A stretch of DNA of 64,000 nucleotides from Nocardiopsis coralli (GTDB taxonomy: Bacteria; Actinomycetota; Actinomycetes; Streptosporangiales; Streptosporangiaceae), in assembly GCF_014892575.1 (NCBI RefSeq), contig NZ_JADBGI010000005.1:62001-126000 (forward strand), given 5' to 3'. The notes below the pieces were generated by a model. That model was not told where the DNA came from, did not search any database, and worked only from the letters and a program-made list of their open reading frames with translations. Positions 19,201 to 26,917 of the stretch are shown one piece after another. Made by a program: the position numbers and the translations under genes. Positions within the stretch are counted from its first letter, which is position 1. Each line of letters starts with the position of its first letter.

Positions 19201-19492
19201 CGCCATGCGCGTGCCGGTCCTCCTGGACGGTGTCATCGCGGGATCTGCCGCCCTGGCAGCCGCAGCGATCTCCCCGGAGTCGGTGAGCGCCTGCTTCGCG
19301 GGGCACCGTTCCTCCGAACCCGGGCACGCCGCCGCCCTCGACCACCTCGGACTGCGCCCGCTGGTGGACCTGGAGATGCGTCTGGGGGAGGGCTCCGGGG
19401 CCCTGCTCGCCCTGCCGATGCTGCAGGCCTCGGCGCGTGCCCTGCGTTCGGTGGCCACCCTCGAGGACTCCGGGATCACCGCCGCGCCCTGA
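13238..19492 (+). CDS. cobT: Giant BluB-CobT fusion with ~1,500-residue repetitive N-terminus
   Basis: This 2,084-residue frame makes and activates the lower ligand of cobalamin. Residues 1513-1720 are BluB, the flavin-destroying 5,6-dimethylbenzimidazole synthase (RRDVRVGF, PLNIAVTVD, GVGWVSF). Residues 1737-2084 are CobT, nicotinate-nucleotide:dimethylbenzimidazole phosphoribosyltransferase (KPPGSLGVLE, FAGDHGVHAQGVTPWPQEVT, and LEMRLGEGSGA containing the likely catalytic Glu). Residues 1-1512 are low-complexity Ala/Gly/Pro/Asp/His sequence with DAPGD pentapeptides and two and a bit copies of a 183-residue unit. All repeats are multiples of three and the frame never breaks, which supports translation. 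The ATG at 13238 has GGGGAG 6 bases upstream. An internal start near 17585 (GTG) for a normal-sized BluB-CobT remains possible. Followed by a hairpin and then the cysG-like gene. Confidence 0.85.
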   Translation: MTDDDRQDSRPGPGLSGLPGDPEDGGAEAAGRAEAPGGAEGGARGGDEAGALLGGLLDGLPESGRGIGDPGGTGGAGGLGEPAPANPFRTSEPPAHATPTDTPPPDAPPPTGPPVSTEADPDPLGLASATGPLAPSQQTWSPRGLQGADGAGGAGPGAGPPDGGAPVSGVPVTPATPGPLGTTWDVGGADASGTPASGPPDTSDGAETYPASPASPASTSFPAAPGLPTSAGSDQDAPGDDAPGDDAPGADAPGDDALGDDAPGADAPGDDALGDDAPGADAPGDDAPGAPGTRRAHGPEGDVPGESALGGSVPGDPALGEPVPEEPVAGEPVPGPSVPPAEGPTSTGPSTPSAPGAPEAPAGHDTPPVHESSGARGAHARPDAPGPGDSTGSGDTGEAVGTTDTTGTAGTGAHRQMPQSTAGGGTGADHGDRAGHGDHVAHVNHGSHGEYGVQGVGGIADASSGGLSDGDHANDTGHSGDRDQGGHPGQHPTNVAPGGASTPGAPSGPSAPVHPTGRPDTAETRDAPDAPEAQGAHGVPASDGSGEASEVRAEPAEPTADVAPTPTTSPAGAAGAEDAEDAEGSVSPDIHGEPNRRTEHVETELSGRDLPDGPDLDGGHEASDGPDGSAAGGAPTVPAAHTGGNAGGNTSGLPAGKTGAQDAVRNTAQAESQNLDAAVAQPGTETGTAEGAVGPTGGSSAAGTDSDADSRIRAGAGSGPGGHAVPTVAGGHATGYDLNVEPHGVAERAQLAQGAQSVSHDERGAQAAANAVQGADAPATHAAHDARTEPLAETADAAPVPNPAHDAQKAVCDAVTSPAEQAPNPTHDSRGADDARATHNVSDVQVAHSARGADGARAAHDPHDPHAAQGALAAGVQDSRADRNPDATGTQGNPGTPQRPEAPQTSDGRDASEALAAPEQAESPASPESPERPASPVSAEPAAPENPAPPEQSATAVVPVASEPPHAPVAPAAPVESNEAEPSAGAHGAHGGTRAPGGATPSRDAPLGTGEHPGPGTSGASGRSSRSDASEPPHAPVEMDEAEGPAGAHHVPGPFSARQEHGTQDARSASGEPGGAGGAVGEAPHAPMNAPSGPSAPVEHGRQAVQAATREPDGADGAAADDSVPSRPAPSEPGAAGTHEEHGAQEARSAAGTPSTSGTRGASRTRRHVVGEKPAGEPRGTGSVAPGRAAPTGEHVGVGMSGASGRSSRSDASEPPHAPVETDGAQGPAGAHHVPGPFSARQEHGTQDARSASGEPGGAGGAVGEAPHAPMNAPSGPSAPVEHGRQAVQAATREPDGADGAAADDSVPSRPAPSEPGAAGTHEEHGAQEARSAAGTPSTSGTRGASRTRRHVVGEKPAGEPRGTGSVAPGRAAPTGEHVGVGMSGASGRSSRSDASEPPHAPVETDGAQGPAGAHHVPGPFSARQEHGTQDARSASGEPGGVVGETPEPVPARSAPGTAGTHEEDGTQDAPSTSGAAPRAHGDGQEGAVPHAAATRVDADAEPLARTSAGQAYADAEREAVYRTIRERRDVRVGFRPDPIAHDLLTRILEAAHQAPSVGHAKPWDFLVVDDRALRTRVHDLARAEREGHARSLPGTRAHAFSGLKVEAILEAPLNIAVTVDPTRGPRPAAGRDARPMNAPYSAALAVENLWLAARAEGLGVGWVSFLDERDVARALDLPPHLDVVAYLCVGHVDEFPTEPELGLGGWAKGRPLSWAVHHDRYGRRGLPGREPTSLLEETIAAIGALSARAVEEARDRQSRMAKPPGSLGVLEEVSVRLAGLSGECPPPIPEPAAVAVFAGDHGVHAQGVTPWPQEVTAQMVQTFLSGGAVVNAFAAQVGADVTVVDVGVVADLPPSQGLLPRKVARGTADPTQGPAMTRPQVLQALETGIEVARDLVSAGHRCLITGDMGIANTTPSAALVCAYTGASPEDATGVGTGVDEQTHKRKVDVVRRALEANPVDASDPVGTLAALGGLEHAALAGFVLGGAAMRVPVLLDGVIAGSAALAAAAISPESVSACFAGHRSSEPGHAAALDHLGLRPLVDLEMRLGEGSGALLALPMLQASARALRSVATLEDSGITAAP
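13943..14105 (+). repeat. 15-bp (pentapeptide) tandem repeat inside the bluB-cobT frame
   Basis: Ten consecutive 15-base units plus a partial one encode DAPGD, DALGD or DAPGA in a roughly three-unit (45-base) higher-order pattern. All units keep the reading frame. Confidence 0.9.
16292..17560 (+). repeat. 549-bp direct tandem repeat inside the bluB-cobT frame
   Basis: Copy 1 covers 16292-16840, copy 2 covers 16841-17389, and a truncated copy 3 covers 17390 to about 17560. The period of 549 bases equals 183 codons. Copies differ by only a few bases, mostly near the start of copy 1 (EMDEAEG against ETDGAQG), so the duplication is recent or is being homogenised. Confidence 0.92.
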
Positions 19493-19527
19493 CCGAGCGG
19501 CCCCGCCCGCACACGCCAGCGAGATCC

Positions 19528-19555
19528 GCCCCGTACCCACCCCCAGGTGCGGGGC
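19528..19555 (+). terminator. Terminator after bluB-cobT
   Basis: Ten-base arms (19528-19537 and 19546-19555, one G-U pair) with an 8-base loop stand 35 bases after the cobT stop. It separates that gene from the cysG-like gene. Confidence 0.6.
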
Positions 19556-19612
19556 GTCTCACATCGTCCGAAGCGCCCCGATTTACCTGTGTGTTACACC
19601 TCTCTGACAAGG

Positions 19613-19636
19613 TGATACGTAGGAATCGCCGTATCA
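19613..19636. promoter_or_regulatory. Inverted repeat upstream of cysG-like gene
   Basis: TGATACG (19613-19619) and CGTATCA (19630-19636) are perfect 7-base complements with a 10-base spacer, in an AT-richer patch about 85 bases before the start codon. It could be an operator or a 5'-leader stem-loop. No cobalamin riboswitch core is present. Confidence 0.35.
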
Positions 19637-19718
19637 GCGCCGGCGGTGTGGGCCTCCGACCCACACGCACCCCGCCGACGTCGCCGGGGGCCGGCCGGAC
19701 GACCGAAGGGGAGCTCCC

Positions 19719-20999
19719 ATGACCTATCTCCTTGGTTTGCGCATGGCCGGACGCGACGTGCTCGTGGTCGGCGGGGGAAGGGTCGCCCAGCGCCGCATCC
19801 CCGTCCTCATCGAATCGGGCGCCCGGGTGCACCTCGTCTCCCCGGCCGTGTCCACTGCGCTGGAGGACCTCGCCGCCGCCGGGCACATCACGTGGGCCGC
19901 GCGCGGTTACGAACCCGGCGACGTCGCCGGCCCGGACGCCGCCGCCTACTGGCTGGTCCACGCCGCCACCGACGACCCCGCGGTCAACGCCGCCGTCGCC
20001 GAGGAGGCCGAGAACGCCCGCCTGTGGTGCGTGCGCGCCGACGACCGCCACGCCTCCGCGGCCTGGACGCCGGCCAGCGGAAGCGTCGGGGACGTCACGG
20101 TGGGTGTGGTCGCTTCCGGTGACCCCCGCCGCGCGGCCGGGCTCCGCGATGCCGTCACCGGGCAGCTCGCCGACGGGACCCTCGACGCCCGCCGCGGCCG
20201 CGAACGCCTCTCCGGTGTCGCCCTGGTCGGCGGCGGCCCCGGCGACCCCGGCCTGATCACGGTCCGCGGACAGCAGCTGCTCTCCCAGGCCGACGTCGTG
20301 GTCGTGGACCGCCTCGCGCCGACCTCCCTGCTCGACCGCCTCCCGGCCGACGTGGAGATCGTCGACGCCGCCAAGATCCCCTACGGCCGTTCGATGGCGC
20401 AGCAGGCGATCAACGAGGTTCTCGTCGACCGCGCCCGACAGGGCAAGTTCGTGGTGCGGCTCAAGGGCGGCGACTCGTTCCTGTTCGGCCGCGGTGGCGA
20501 GGAGGCGGCGGCCTGCGCAGAGGCCGGCGTTCCGGTCCTGGCCGTGCCCGGCGTGACCAGCGCGCTCGCAGCTCCGGCCGCCGCCGGGGTGCCCACCACC
20601 CACCGCGGTGTCGCCCAGAGCGCGCACGTCGTCTCCGCCCACGTGGCGCCCGACGATCCGCGTTCGACCGTCGACTGGGCCGGGCTCGCCGCCTCGGGCG
20701 GTACGGTCGTCGTACTCATGGGTGTGGAGCGCCTGGACAAGGTCGCCGAGGCGATGGTCACACACGGTCGCGACCCCGAAACCTCCGTCGCCGTCGTGCA
20801 GGAGGCCACGCTGCCTGGGCAGCGAACCGTGACGGGTACTCTGGCGACCATCGCCGCCGAGGCCCGATCGGCCGACGTGCGGCCCCCGGCGGTGGTGATC
20901 ATCGGAGAAGTGGTCAAAACAGCGCGGGAACTTGACATACTGCACACGGGAACCCAGTTCGAGACCCGTCGACTGGCGACCGGGCGCGATCTCCAGTGA
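19719..20999 (+). CDS. cysG: Bifunctional precorrin-2 dehydrogenase / uroporphyrinogen-III C-methyltransferase
   Basis: The 426-residue protein combines two steps on the way to siroheme and cobalamin. Residues 1-150 form the NAD-dependent dehydrogenase/ferrochelatase-like half with GGGRVAQRR (18-26). Residues 165-415 form the S-adenosylmethionine-dependent uroporphyrinogen-III methyltransferase with [13 protein letters not shown] (169-181), [18 protein letters not shown], the cobalt-precorrin-type [21 protein letters not shown] (read in two blocks) and MGVERL. The ATG follows GGGGAG closely. It is shorter than E. coli CysG (457 residues) mainly in the N-terminal half, so chelatase capacity is less certain. 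The preceding bluB-cobT gene places it in a tetrapyrrole locus, although a hairpin and its own upstream inverted repeat suggest separate transcription. Confidence 0.92.
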   Translation: MTYLLGLRMAGRDVLVVGGGRVAQRRIPVLIESGARVHLVSPAVSTALEDLAAAGHITWAARGYEPGDVAGPDAAAYWLVHAATDDPAVNAAVAEEAENARLWCVRADDRHASAAWTPASGSVGDVTVGVVASGDPRRAAGLRDAVTGQLADGTLDARRGRERLSGVALVGGGPGDPGLITVRGQQLLSQADVVVVDRLAPTSLLDRLPADVEIVDAAKIPYGRSMAQQAINEVLVDRARQGKFVVRLKGGDSFLFGRGGEEAAACAEAGVPVLAVPGVTSALAAPAAAGVPTTHRGVAQSAHVVSAHVAPDDPRSTVDWAGLAASGGTVVVLMGVERLDKVAEAMVTHGRDPETSVAVVQEATLPGQRTVTGTLATIAAEARSADVRPPAVVIIGEVVKTARELDILHTGTQFETRRLATGRDLQ

Positions 21000-21068
21000 G
21001 ACCTCTCCGGCGGCGTCCGTCCGAGCCGGTGGGGACAGATCAGTACCGATGAGGAGGGCATACCGATC

Positions 21069-22961
21069 ATGACCCGGCCGTCGGCTGCACCGAACGCCAC
21101 CGGCTCCGGTGCCTCGGACCGGTTCGACCCAGGACCGGCCGCCACCTCCGACCAGACCACCGAAGGGCACCACGACGTGCCCGAGGCCGGAACCCCGTAC
21201 GCCGCCGGGCGCCGGGGCCCGACCGTCCCCATCCCCGCCGGGCGGGCCAAGCACCGCGCCCCGGCCGCCGACGACGGCCGCTTCGAACAGGTCCTGGAGT
21301 CACTGCGCACCCAGATCCGGGACCTCCGTTTCGCCGAGGGTCTGCCCGGTGCCGAGGAGGGCGCCGAGCTCCAGGCCGACGTCCTGGCGCAGCTCTCCGA
21401 CTACGTGCTGCCGCGTGTGCGCCGCCCCGACATCCCCCTGCTGATCGCCGTGGCCGGATCCACCGGCGCGGGCAAGTCCACCCTGGTCAACAGCCTGGTG
21501 GGCGAGCAGGTCACGACCACGGGCGTGCGCCGTCCGACCACGAACAGCCCGGTGCTGGCCTGCAACCCGGCCGACGTCGACTGGTTCAGCGAGTCGCACT
21601 TCATCCCGACCCTGCCGCGCGTGCGCCAGCAGGGTCTGGCGATGCCCGGTAAGGACGGCATGCTCGTGCTCGCCGCGAGCGAGGCCATGCCGCCCGGTGT
21701 GGCCCTGCTGGACACCCCGGACGTCGACTCCGCCGTCGCCGCCCACCACGAGTTCGCGTCCAAGTTCCTGGACGCCGCCGACCTGTGGGTGTTCGTCACC
21801 ACCAGCACCCGCTACGCCGACGCCCGTGTGTGGGAGTTCCTGCAGGTGGCCCGGGACCGCGACACCTCCCTGGCCGTGGTGCTCTCGCGAGTGCCGCGCA
21901 AGGGCCGCCGCCAGCTCCTCGACCACTTCGGAGCGATGCTGGAGGCCAACGGGCTCGGCAACGCCACCCGTTTCGCCGTTCCCGAGACCGACCAGATCTC
22001 CGGGGAGCGCTTCACCTCCAACGTCGCCGACCCGGTGCGCGACTACCTGGCCGACGTCGCGGGCGAGGCCGAACAGCGCGACCGCGTCTCCCGCCGTACC
22101 TTCATCGGTGTCATCGACAGCTTCGCCAAGCGTGTGCCCGAGCTGGCCCGCTGTGTGGAGGGCCAGATCGAGCTCTCCCGGCAGCTGGAGTCCGTCGTGG
22201 ACGACGCCTACGCCGGTGCCGCCCAGCGCATCGACTCCGGGTTGGGCGACGGCTCCCTCCTGCGCGGGACCCTGCTGGCGCGCTGGCACGAGGTCGCCGC
22301 CAGCGGTGAACTCGCCAAGACCCTGAAGATGCGCAGCAAGCGCGGCCGCAAGGCCAAGGCGCAGCAGGCCGAACGCGGACAGCGCGTCGCCTCCCTCGAA
22401 CGTGCGGTGCGTGACGCCCTGGAGGCCCTCGTGGTCTCGGCGAGCGAGCGTGCCTCCGACGAGGTCGAGGAAGAGTGGCGCACCGTCTCGGGCGGCGGGG
22501 ACCTCGCGGCGACGGCGCTCGAACAGCCCGGCACCGGGATGCTCACGCAGCAGATCCGGCAGGAGATCGCCGAGTGGCAGCGCGAGATCGCGGAGATGAC
22601 CGCGGCGAGCGGCGCCACCAAGCGCTCCGTGGCCCGGTTCGTCACCTTCGACCACGACGTCGTGGCGCTGGTCCTGATCATCGACCTGCTCGGTTACGAG
22701 CGCAGCCAGTCGGGGGGCGGAGCCCACGCCGCCGAGGCCTCCGGGCCCTCCCCGCAGCGCTTGCTCAAGGGGTTGTTCGGAGCACCGTCCCTGCGCAGCA
22801 TGGGCGCGACCGCGCGCGACAACCTGCGGGAGCGCATCGAGGGGCTGCTCCGTCGCGAGCGCCTGCCCTTCGACACCGCGCTCGCGTCGGCGGGGGTCCC
22901 GTCGGAGGACGCCGCCGTCCAGCTCTACCAGGCCACGTACAACCTTGAGATAACACGATGA
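21069..22961 (+). CDS. Dynamin-family GTPase, soluble partner (DynA-like)
   Basis: The 630-residue protein has a low-complexity leader (1-70) and a GTPase domain with the P-loop GSTGAGKST (130-138), switch-region LDTPDVDS (G3) and no canonical NKxD; the equivalent place reads LSRVPRKG. A helical region follows with basic stretches ([10 protein letters not shown]). No clear transmembrane helix is present. The stop overlaps the start of the next GTPase gene (ATGA), so the two are translationally coupled. In Streptomyces two adjacent dynamin-like genes, dynA and dynB, stabilise FtsZ rings at sporulation septa; a soluble first protein and a membrane-spanning second protein match that arrangement. 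The DynA assignment is an inference from architecture and gene order. Confidence 0.8.
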   Translation: MTRPSAAPNATGSGASDRFDPGPAATSDQTTEGHHDVPEAGTPYAAGRRGPTVPIPAGRAKHRAPAADDGRFEQVLESLRTQIRDLRFAEGLPGAEEGAELQADVLAQLSDYVLPRVRRPDIPLLIAVAGSTGAGKSTLVNSLVGEQVTTTGVRRPTTNSPVLACNPADVDWFSESHFIPTLPRVRQQGLAMPGKDGMLVLAASEAMPPGVALLDTPDVDSAVAAHHEFASKFLDAADLWVFVTTSTRYADARVWEFLQVARDRDTSLAVVLSRVPRKGRRQLLDHFGAMLEANGLGNATRFAVPETDQISGERFTSNVADPVRDYLADVAGEAEQRDRVSRRTFIGVIDSFAKRVPELARCVEGQIELSRQLESVVDDAYAGAAQRIDSGLGDGSLLRGTLLARWHEVAASGELAKTLKMRSKRGRKAKAQQAERGQRVASLERAVRDALEALVVSASERASDEVEEEWRTVSGGGDLAATALEQPGTGMLTQQIRQEIAEWQREIAEMTAASGATKRSVARFVTFDHDVVALVLIIDLLGYERSQSGGGAHAAEASGPSPQRLLKGLFGAPSLRSMGATARDNLRERIEGLLRRERLPFDTALASAGVPSEDAAVQLYQATYNLEITR

Positions 22962-25900
22962 CGACTCAGTGGAACCCTGCGGGGCACCAGGGCGAGCCCG
23001 GCGCTGACGGCAACGGCAACGGGGAGGACGCGGGTACCGGTTCCCAGGCCGGTCCGCACGCGGACCAGCACGGGTCGGACGCGCCGTCCCCGGCCCAGGC
23101 GTCGGACGCCGGGCGCGCCGAGGCCGACCCCGGTCCCTGGCGCGTGTACACGATGCCGGTGCCCGAGAACCCCGAGCACGGTGACGAGGCGGGCGCGGAG
23201 GCCGAGCCGGAGGAACTGGGCTACGACGGGATCACCGGTTACCCGGCGCCCGCGGGGCCCGCCGGGCCCGGGGAGGGGGCCCAGCACCGTTCCACGGGCC
23301 GTCACGCTCGTCCGACGGGGCCGAGCGGCGGGCTCAGCCCGGAGGACGGGGACGACGACCCCGACGGTCTCGCGGGGTGGGTCGGCAGTCTCACGGAGGC
23401 GGCCGACGACACCCGGATCGCGGGCCGGACGACCGGGTCCTTCCCGGCGGTGTCCGGTCGCGAAGCCGGCCGAGCGCAGCGTTCCGGGGCAGAGGGTTCC
23501 TGGACGGAGACGGTTCGGCCCAAGACCCGGCCCGGTGAGACGCAGCCGGAACCCGGAGACACGGGGACGACCGGGGCGACCCCTGCGGAGGGGTCCTGGA
23601 CCGAGACGGTGCGCCCCTGGGCGGCCCGTCCCGAAGCCGGGGGCATCGGCCCCGACGCCTCCGCCGGAAGCGCCGGGACGGCCGAGCCCCAGAACCCGTG
23701 GCGCGACGACACGGATTCCTCCGGCGCAGAGGGGGCCCCGGGTACCGCCGGGGCCGACAGCTCCGAGCGTGTGAACGAGGGGCCTCGGGCCACCGGCGCG
23801 GGGGCCACAGGGGCCACAGCTGTCACTGGGGCCCTCGGGGGATCAGGCGCCCACGAGGCCACGGGCAGGCGGAGCCCCTGGCGCGACGACCCCGCTTCTT
23901 CTGACCCTGCCGGGGCCGGCGCGTCCGCGCCCTTGAACGCGGGTTCCGGGGGCACCGGGGGGCAGGGGTCCTGGCGTCAGGACACCCCGGCCGGCGGCAT
24001 CGCGGGCGCCCACGAGGCCGATGGAACTTCCGGCACCACTGGAGCTCCCGGTGTCTCGGACAGCTCGGAGGCCAATGGCGGGCAGGACCCGTGGCGCGAC
24101 GACCCCGCTTCCTCCGGAGCCGCAGGGCCCTCGGGTGTCCCCGATTCCGGTGCGTCCGCGTACGACGCCGAGCTCCCGTGGGCCAGCGGAGGCCGGGCCG
24201 CCGCGCGCGGCGCGAACGAGGCCGACGGGACCACTGGTGCCACCGAGGCCGACGGGCAGACCGACACGGCCGCCCGCAGCGCCTCCGCCGGCGCGACCGC
24301 AGAGGGCGGTCGCCCTTCCGGGGAGCCCTCGGGTGACCTGCTCGCCGACGACCCGGCGGATTCCGTCGACTCCACTGCGTCCGCAGCTTCCGACGCGTCG
24401 GCGCAGGACCAGGACGAGGACGCGGGCGAGAGCCGGCGCGGCCCGGACGAGGCCGAGCCGCTGCCGCACCGCGTCCCCGGCACCTCGCCCATGTCGGGCG
24501 CGTTCCGGGCCGTGAACCCCAACGCCGGCACCACCGGCAAGGCCGACGGCGACACCGGACCGAGCCCCTCGGCCCCGGCCGGGGCCGACGAGGACGGACC
24601 CGCCTCCGACGAGAACGACTACCGCCCGACCGACCACGACACCTGGCGTCCGGCCCGCGCCTCCACCCGCGAGGAACTGGTCGAACGCCTCGAAGCGCTC
24701 GGCACCCTGCAGGAGCTCGGCGAGGGCGAGATCCCCTCCAACGTGACCGAACGCTCCGCCCAGCTCCTGGAGCACGCCGGGGCCCGCCTGAACCTGTCCG
24801 GCGACCACACCGTCGTCGCCCTGGCCGGCGGCACCGGCAGCGGCAAGTCCTCCCTGTTCAACGCCTTGTGCGGGCTGGAACTGTCGCAGACCGGCATCAC
24901 TCGCCCCACCACCTCCAAGGCGCACGCCTGCGTGTGGGGGCACGAGGGCGCCGACGAACTCCTGGGCTGGCTCGGGGTCCCGCAGCGCTACCGCCACTCG
25001 CGCACGGGCGTGCTCGACTCCGGCAACTCCGAGATGAACGGGCTGGTCCTGCTCGACCTGCCCGACCACGACTCGGTCCGCAGCATGCACACCGCCGAAG
25101 CCGACCGGCTCATCGGCTCCGTCGACCTGCTCGTGTGGGTCCTGGACCCGCAGAAGTACGCCGACGCTGCCGTCCACCACCGTTACCTGGCCAAGATGGC
25201 CGGGCACGGCGCGGTGACCGTGGCCGTGCTCAACCAGGTCGACCGGGTCGGGAACGAGGAGCTCGAGGAGCTGCTCACCGACCTGCGGCGCCTGCTCGAG
25301 AGCGAGTCGGGTGTGCACCCGCGCATCATCACCACCTCGACCACCACCGACCAGGGCGTGGACGACCTGCGCGAGTTCCTGGTCGAGACCGTGCACGAGC
25401 GGCGTGCCCTGGTCGACCGCCTCGACGCCGACCTCGACGTCATCATCGGGGACTTCGAACCGTTCCAGGGCGAGGGCGAGATCCCCACGACCGTCTCGAC
25501 CGAGGTGCGTTCCTCCCTGCAGAAGGGGTTGTCGAACGCGGCCGGGGTCAGCGCGGTCGCCGACGTCACGGAGGCCAACGACGTGCGCCGCGGCCGGCGC
25601 AGGGTCGGGTGGCCGGTGGCGCGCCGGCTCGCCAAGCTGCGCAAGGATCCGTTGGCAGCGGTGCAGTTGGACTTCGTGCGCCGCGACACCGAGAACGGGG
25701 TGTCCGGACGGGTCGACGCGCACGAGGCCGAGCTGGAGAAGTCCCTGGTGGAGGCGGCCGACAACGTCTCCGAGGGCATGCCGTCGATGTGGCGCCGGCG
25801 TTTGCGCGCGGCGGCCCGTTCGGGTGTGGGCGAGCTCCCCACCGAGCTGGGCAAGACCGTCGACGCCGCCGTACGCGGGTCGGAGCGGACCCCCTCCTGG

Positions 25901-26290
25901 TGGGCCTTCGCGCGCCTGGTGCAGTACGTGCTGCTGGGTGTGGCCGGCGTGGGCGCTGCCTGGGCGCTGGTGTCGGCGGTGAGCTGGTTGGGCGGCGGCA
26001 TCACCGGGCTCCGGGTCTTCGACGACCCGGTCTTCATCGCCTACTCGGCTGCGGTCGTGGCCGCCTCGCTGGTGGTCGGCTGGCTCACGGGGGTGGGCTG
26101 CGGGAACCTCGTGGAGGTCGCGGCCGTCCAGCGGCGTGAGGAGATCGAACGCACCGCGGACGCGAGCATGCGCGAGATCGCCGGGGAACGTGTGGTGCGC
26201 CCGTTGGAGGCCGAGCTGGAACGGTTCCGGTCCTTCCGCCGGGCCTACGAGACCGCACGAGGGCCTGCCGAGCATGGTTCCGGGGGCTGA
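22958..26290 (+). CDS. Dynamin-family GTPase, membrane partner (DynB-like) with long repeat-rich N-terminus
   Basis: The 1,110-residue protein starts within the stop codon of the previous gene. Residues 1-560 are acidic/Gly/Ala-rich and probably disordered, with repeated tryptophan motifs: GSWTETVRP twice, and PWRDD three times (NPWRDDTDSS, SPWRDDPASS, DPWRDDPASS). The GTPase domain carries G1 GGTGSGKSS (624-632), G3 LDLPDHDS and a canonical G4 NQVD. After a helical bundle, two transmembrane helices lie at about 986-1010 and 1026-1048 (YVLLGVAGVGAAW and YSAAVVAASLVVGW), followed by a helical tail. This matches DynB-type bacterial dynamins that remodel or tether membranes during division. The N-terminal extension is much longer than needed for a GTPase. 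Ends at strong hairpins. Confidence 0.82.
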   Translation: MTTQWNPAGHQGEPGADGNGNGEDAGTGSQAGPHADQHGSDAPSPAQASDAGRAEADPGPWRVYTMPVPENPEHGDEAGAEAEPEELGYDGITGYPAPAGPAGPGEGAQHRSTGRHARPTGPSGGLSPEDGDDDPDGLAGWVGSLTEAADDTRIAGRTTGSFPAVSGREAGRAQRSGAEGSWTETVRPKTRPGETQPEPGDTGTTGATPAEGSWTETVRPWAARPEAGGIGPDASAGSAGTAEPQNPWRDDTDSSGAEGAPGTAGADSSERVNEGPRATGAGATGATAVTGALGGSGAHEATGRRSPWRDDPASSDPAGAGASAPLNAGSGGTGGQGSWRQDTPAGGIAGAHEADGTSGTTGAPGVSDSSEANGGQDPWRDDPASSGAAGPSGVPDSGASAYDAELPWASGGRAAARGANEADGTTGATEADGQTDTAARSASAGATAEGGRPSGEPSGDLLADDPADSVDSTASAASDASAQDQDEDAGESRRGPDEAEPLPHRVPGTSPMSGAFRAVNPNAGTTGKADGDTGPSPSAPAGADEDGPASDENDYRPTDHDTWRPARASTREELVERLEALGTLQELGEGEIPSNVTERSAQLLEHAGARLNLSGDHTVVALAGGTGSGKSSLFNALCGLELSQTGITRPTTSKAHACVWGHEGADELLGWLGVPQRYRHSRTGVLDSGNSEMNGLVLLDLPDHDSVRSMHTAEADRLIGSVDLLVWVLDPQKYADAAVHHRYLAKMAGHGAVTVAVLNQVDRVGNEELEELLTDLRRLLESESGVHPRIITTSTTTDQGVDDLREFLVETVHERRALVDRLDADLDVIIGDFEPFQGEGEIPTTVSTEVRSSLQKGLSNAAGVSAVADVTEANDVRRGRRRVGWPVARRLAKLRKDPLAAVQLDFVRRDTENGVSGRVDAHEAELEKSLVEAADNVSEGMPSMWRRRLRAAARSGVGELPTELGKTVDAAVRGSERTPSWWAFARLVQYVLLGVAGVGAAWALVSAVSWLGGGITGLRVFDDPVFIAYSAAVVAASLVVGWLTGVGCGNLVEVAAVQRREEIERTADASMREIAGERVVRPLEAELERFRSFRRAYETARGPAEHGSGG

Positions 26291-26308
26291 CCGAAGCGGT
26301 CGGTGAAC

Positions 26309-26339
26309 GGGGCCGGAACCGGCCCCGAGTACCGGTTCC
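26309..26339 (+). terminator. Overlapping inverted repeats after the dynamin operon
   Basis: GGGGCCGG/CCGGCCCC (26309-26326) and GGAACCGG/CCGGTTCC (26315-26322 with 26332-26339) are two mutually exclusive perfect hairpins 19 to 50 bases after the stop. A far stronger hairpin follows at 26417. Confidence 0.5.
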
Positions 26340-26416
26340 AGGAGCGGATCAAGGTCCGCAGGCGATAACAGAACACGACGAGCACGTCCGGTGGCCGGCC
26401 GGACGCTCGGACCGGC

Positions 26417-26455
26417 CCGGGGGCGGGCGGCACGACCGATGCCGCCCGCCCCCGG
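26417..26455. terminator. 16-bp perfect GC hairpin
   Basis: Arms 26417-26432 and 26440-26455 are perfect complements with a 7-base loop. It can end the dynamin operon on the plus strand, and on the minus strand it follows the candidate 8-residue ORF by 13 bases. Confidence 0.8.
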
Positions 26456-26468
26456 CTTCTGTGCGTCC

Positions 26469-26495
26469 TCAGACCCAGGTCAGACCCTTGCTCAT
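26469..26495 (-). CDS. Candidate 8-residue ORF (MSKGLTWV) with perfect Shine-Dalgarno
   Basis: On the minus strand AAGGAG (26503-26508) stands 7 bases before an ATG that opens MSKGLTWV and stops at TGA. A 16-bp hairpin follows 13 bases later. The combination of ideal ribosome-binding site, short frame and terminator is the layout of a leader peptide or a tiny secreted or regulatory peptide. No gene is visible downstream on that strand, so it would be an independent short transcript. Chance cannot be excluded. I do not recognise the peptide. Confidence 0.35.
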   Translation of the reverse strand: MSKGLTWV

Positions 26496-26691
26496 GGGTG
26501 CACTCCTTGTCGGTGGGGGTGGGCACGTACGGGGCGGCCGACCGGCGAGCCACGGTCCTCCGACTCTCCGGGCCGTCGTCCGCCCACGGCAGGATGCCCT
26601 AATCCACAGGCGATCCCAACCCCCTTCTCGGACGAGCTCCCCGGGAACCTTGCCCCTGCCTGCGCTGGCAGTACAATGGGCAATAAATGAA

Positions 26692-26704
26692 TTACTCAAC
26701 GTAA
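26692..26704. promoter_or_regulatory. BldD-like box upstream of the diguanylate cyclase
   Basis: TTACTCAACGTAA fits the published Streptomyces BldD consensus TNACNCWGNGTNA except at one position (A for G at position 8). ATTAC and GTAAT form perfect 5-base arms with a 5-base centre. It sits in the only AT-rich stretch of a 627-base gap, about 215 bases before the GGDEF gene and close to possible -10 hexamers TAATGT (26702-26707) and TAAAGT (26707-26712). BldD is the c-di-GMP-binding master regulator of actinomycete development, so a site here would link effector and maker. Confidence 0.45.
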
Positions 26705-26917
26705 TGTAAAGTGGGTCGTGTGTGGTCGACAATGATGCGGATGATGCTCTAGGGCGCGCAGGCGCAGAGGGGGTCATGGGGGTTGCCGTTCCGGCACTGC
26801 GGGGGAACTCGGTGCGATCACGTTCCGTCTGAGGGAGAACCTCTGGAGAGGGTGGGCCCATCACAGGGGTGAATGGGGCAGTCGACACGGAGTGAGTTCG
26901 GGAGGGAGGCGGGAGAC

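Noticed and set aside
16040-19540. 1,166-codon minus-strand frame opposite bluB-cobT
   Set aside because: It runs antisense through the conserved BluB and CobT domains and has no recognisable motif.
19493-19718. Cobalamin riboswitch upstream of cysG or in the bluB-cobT leader
   Set aside because: I found no B12-box core or expected paired regions here or at 12958-13237; only a terminator and a short dyad.
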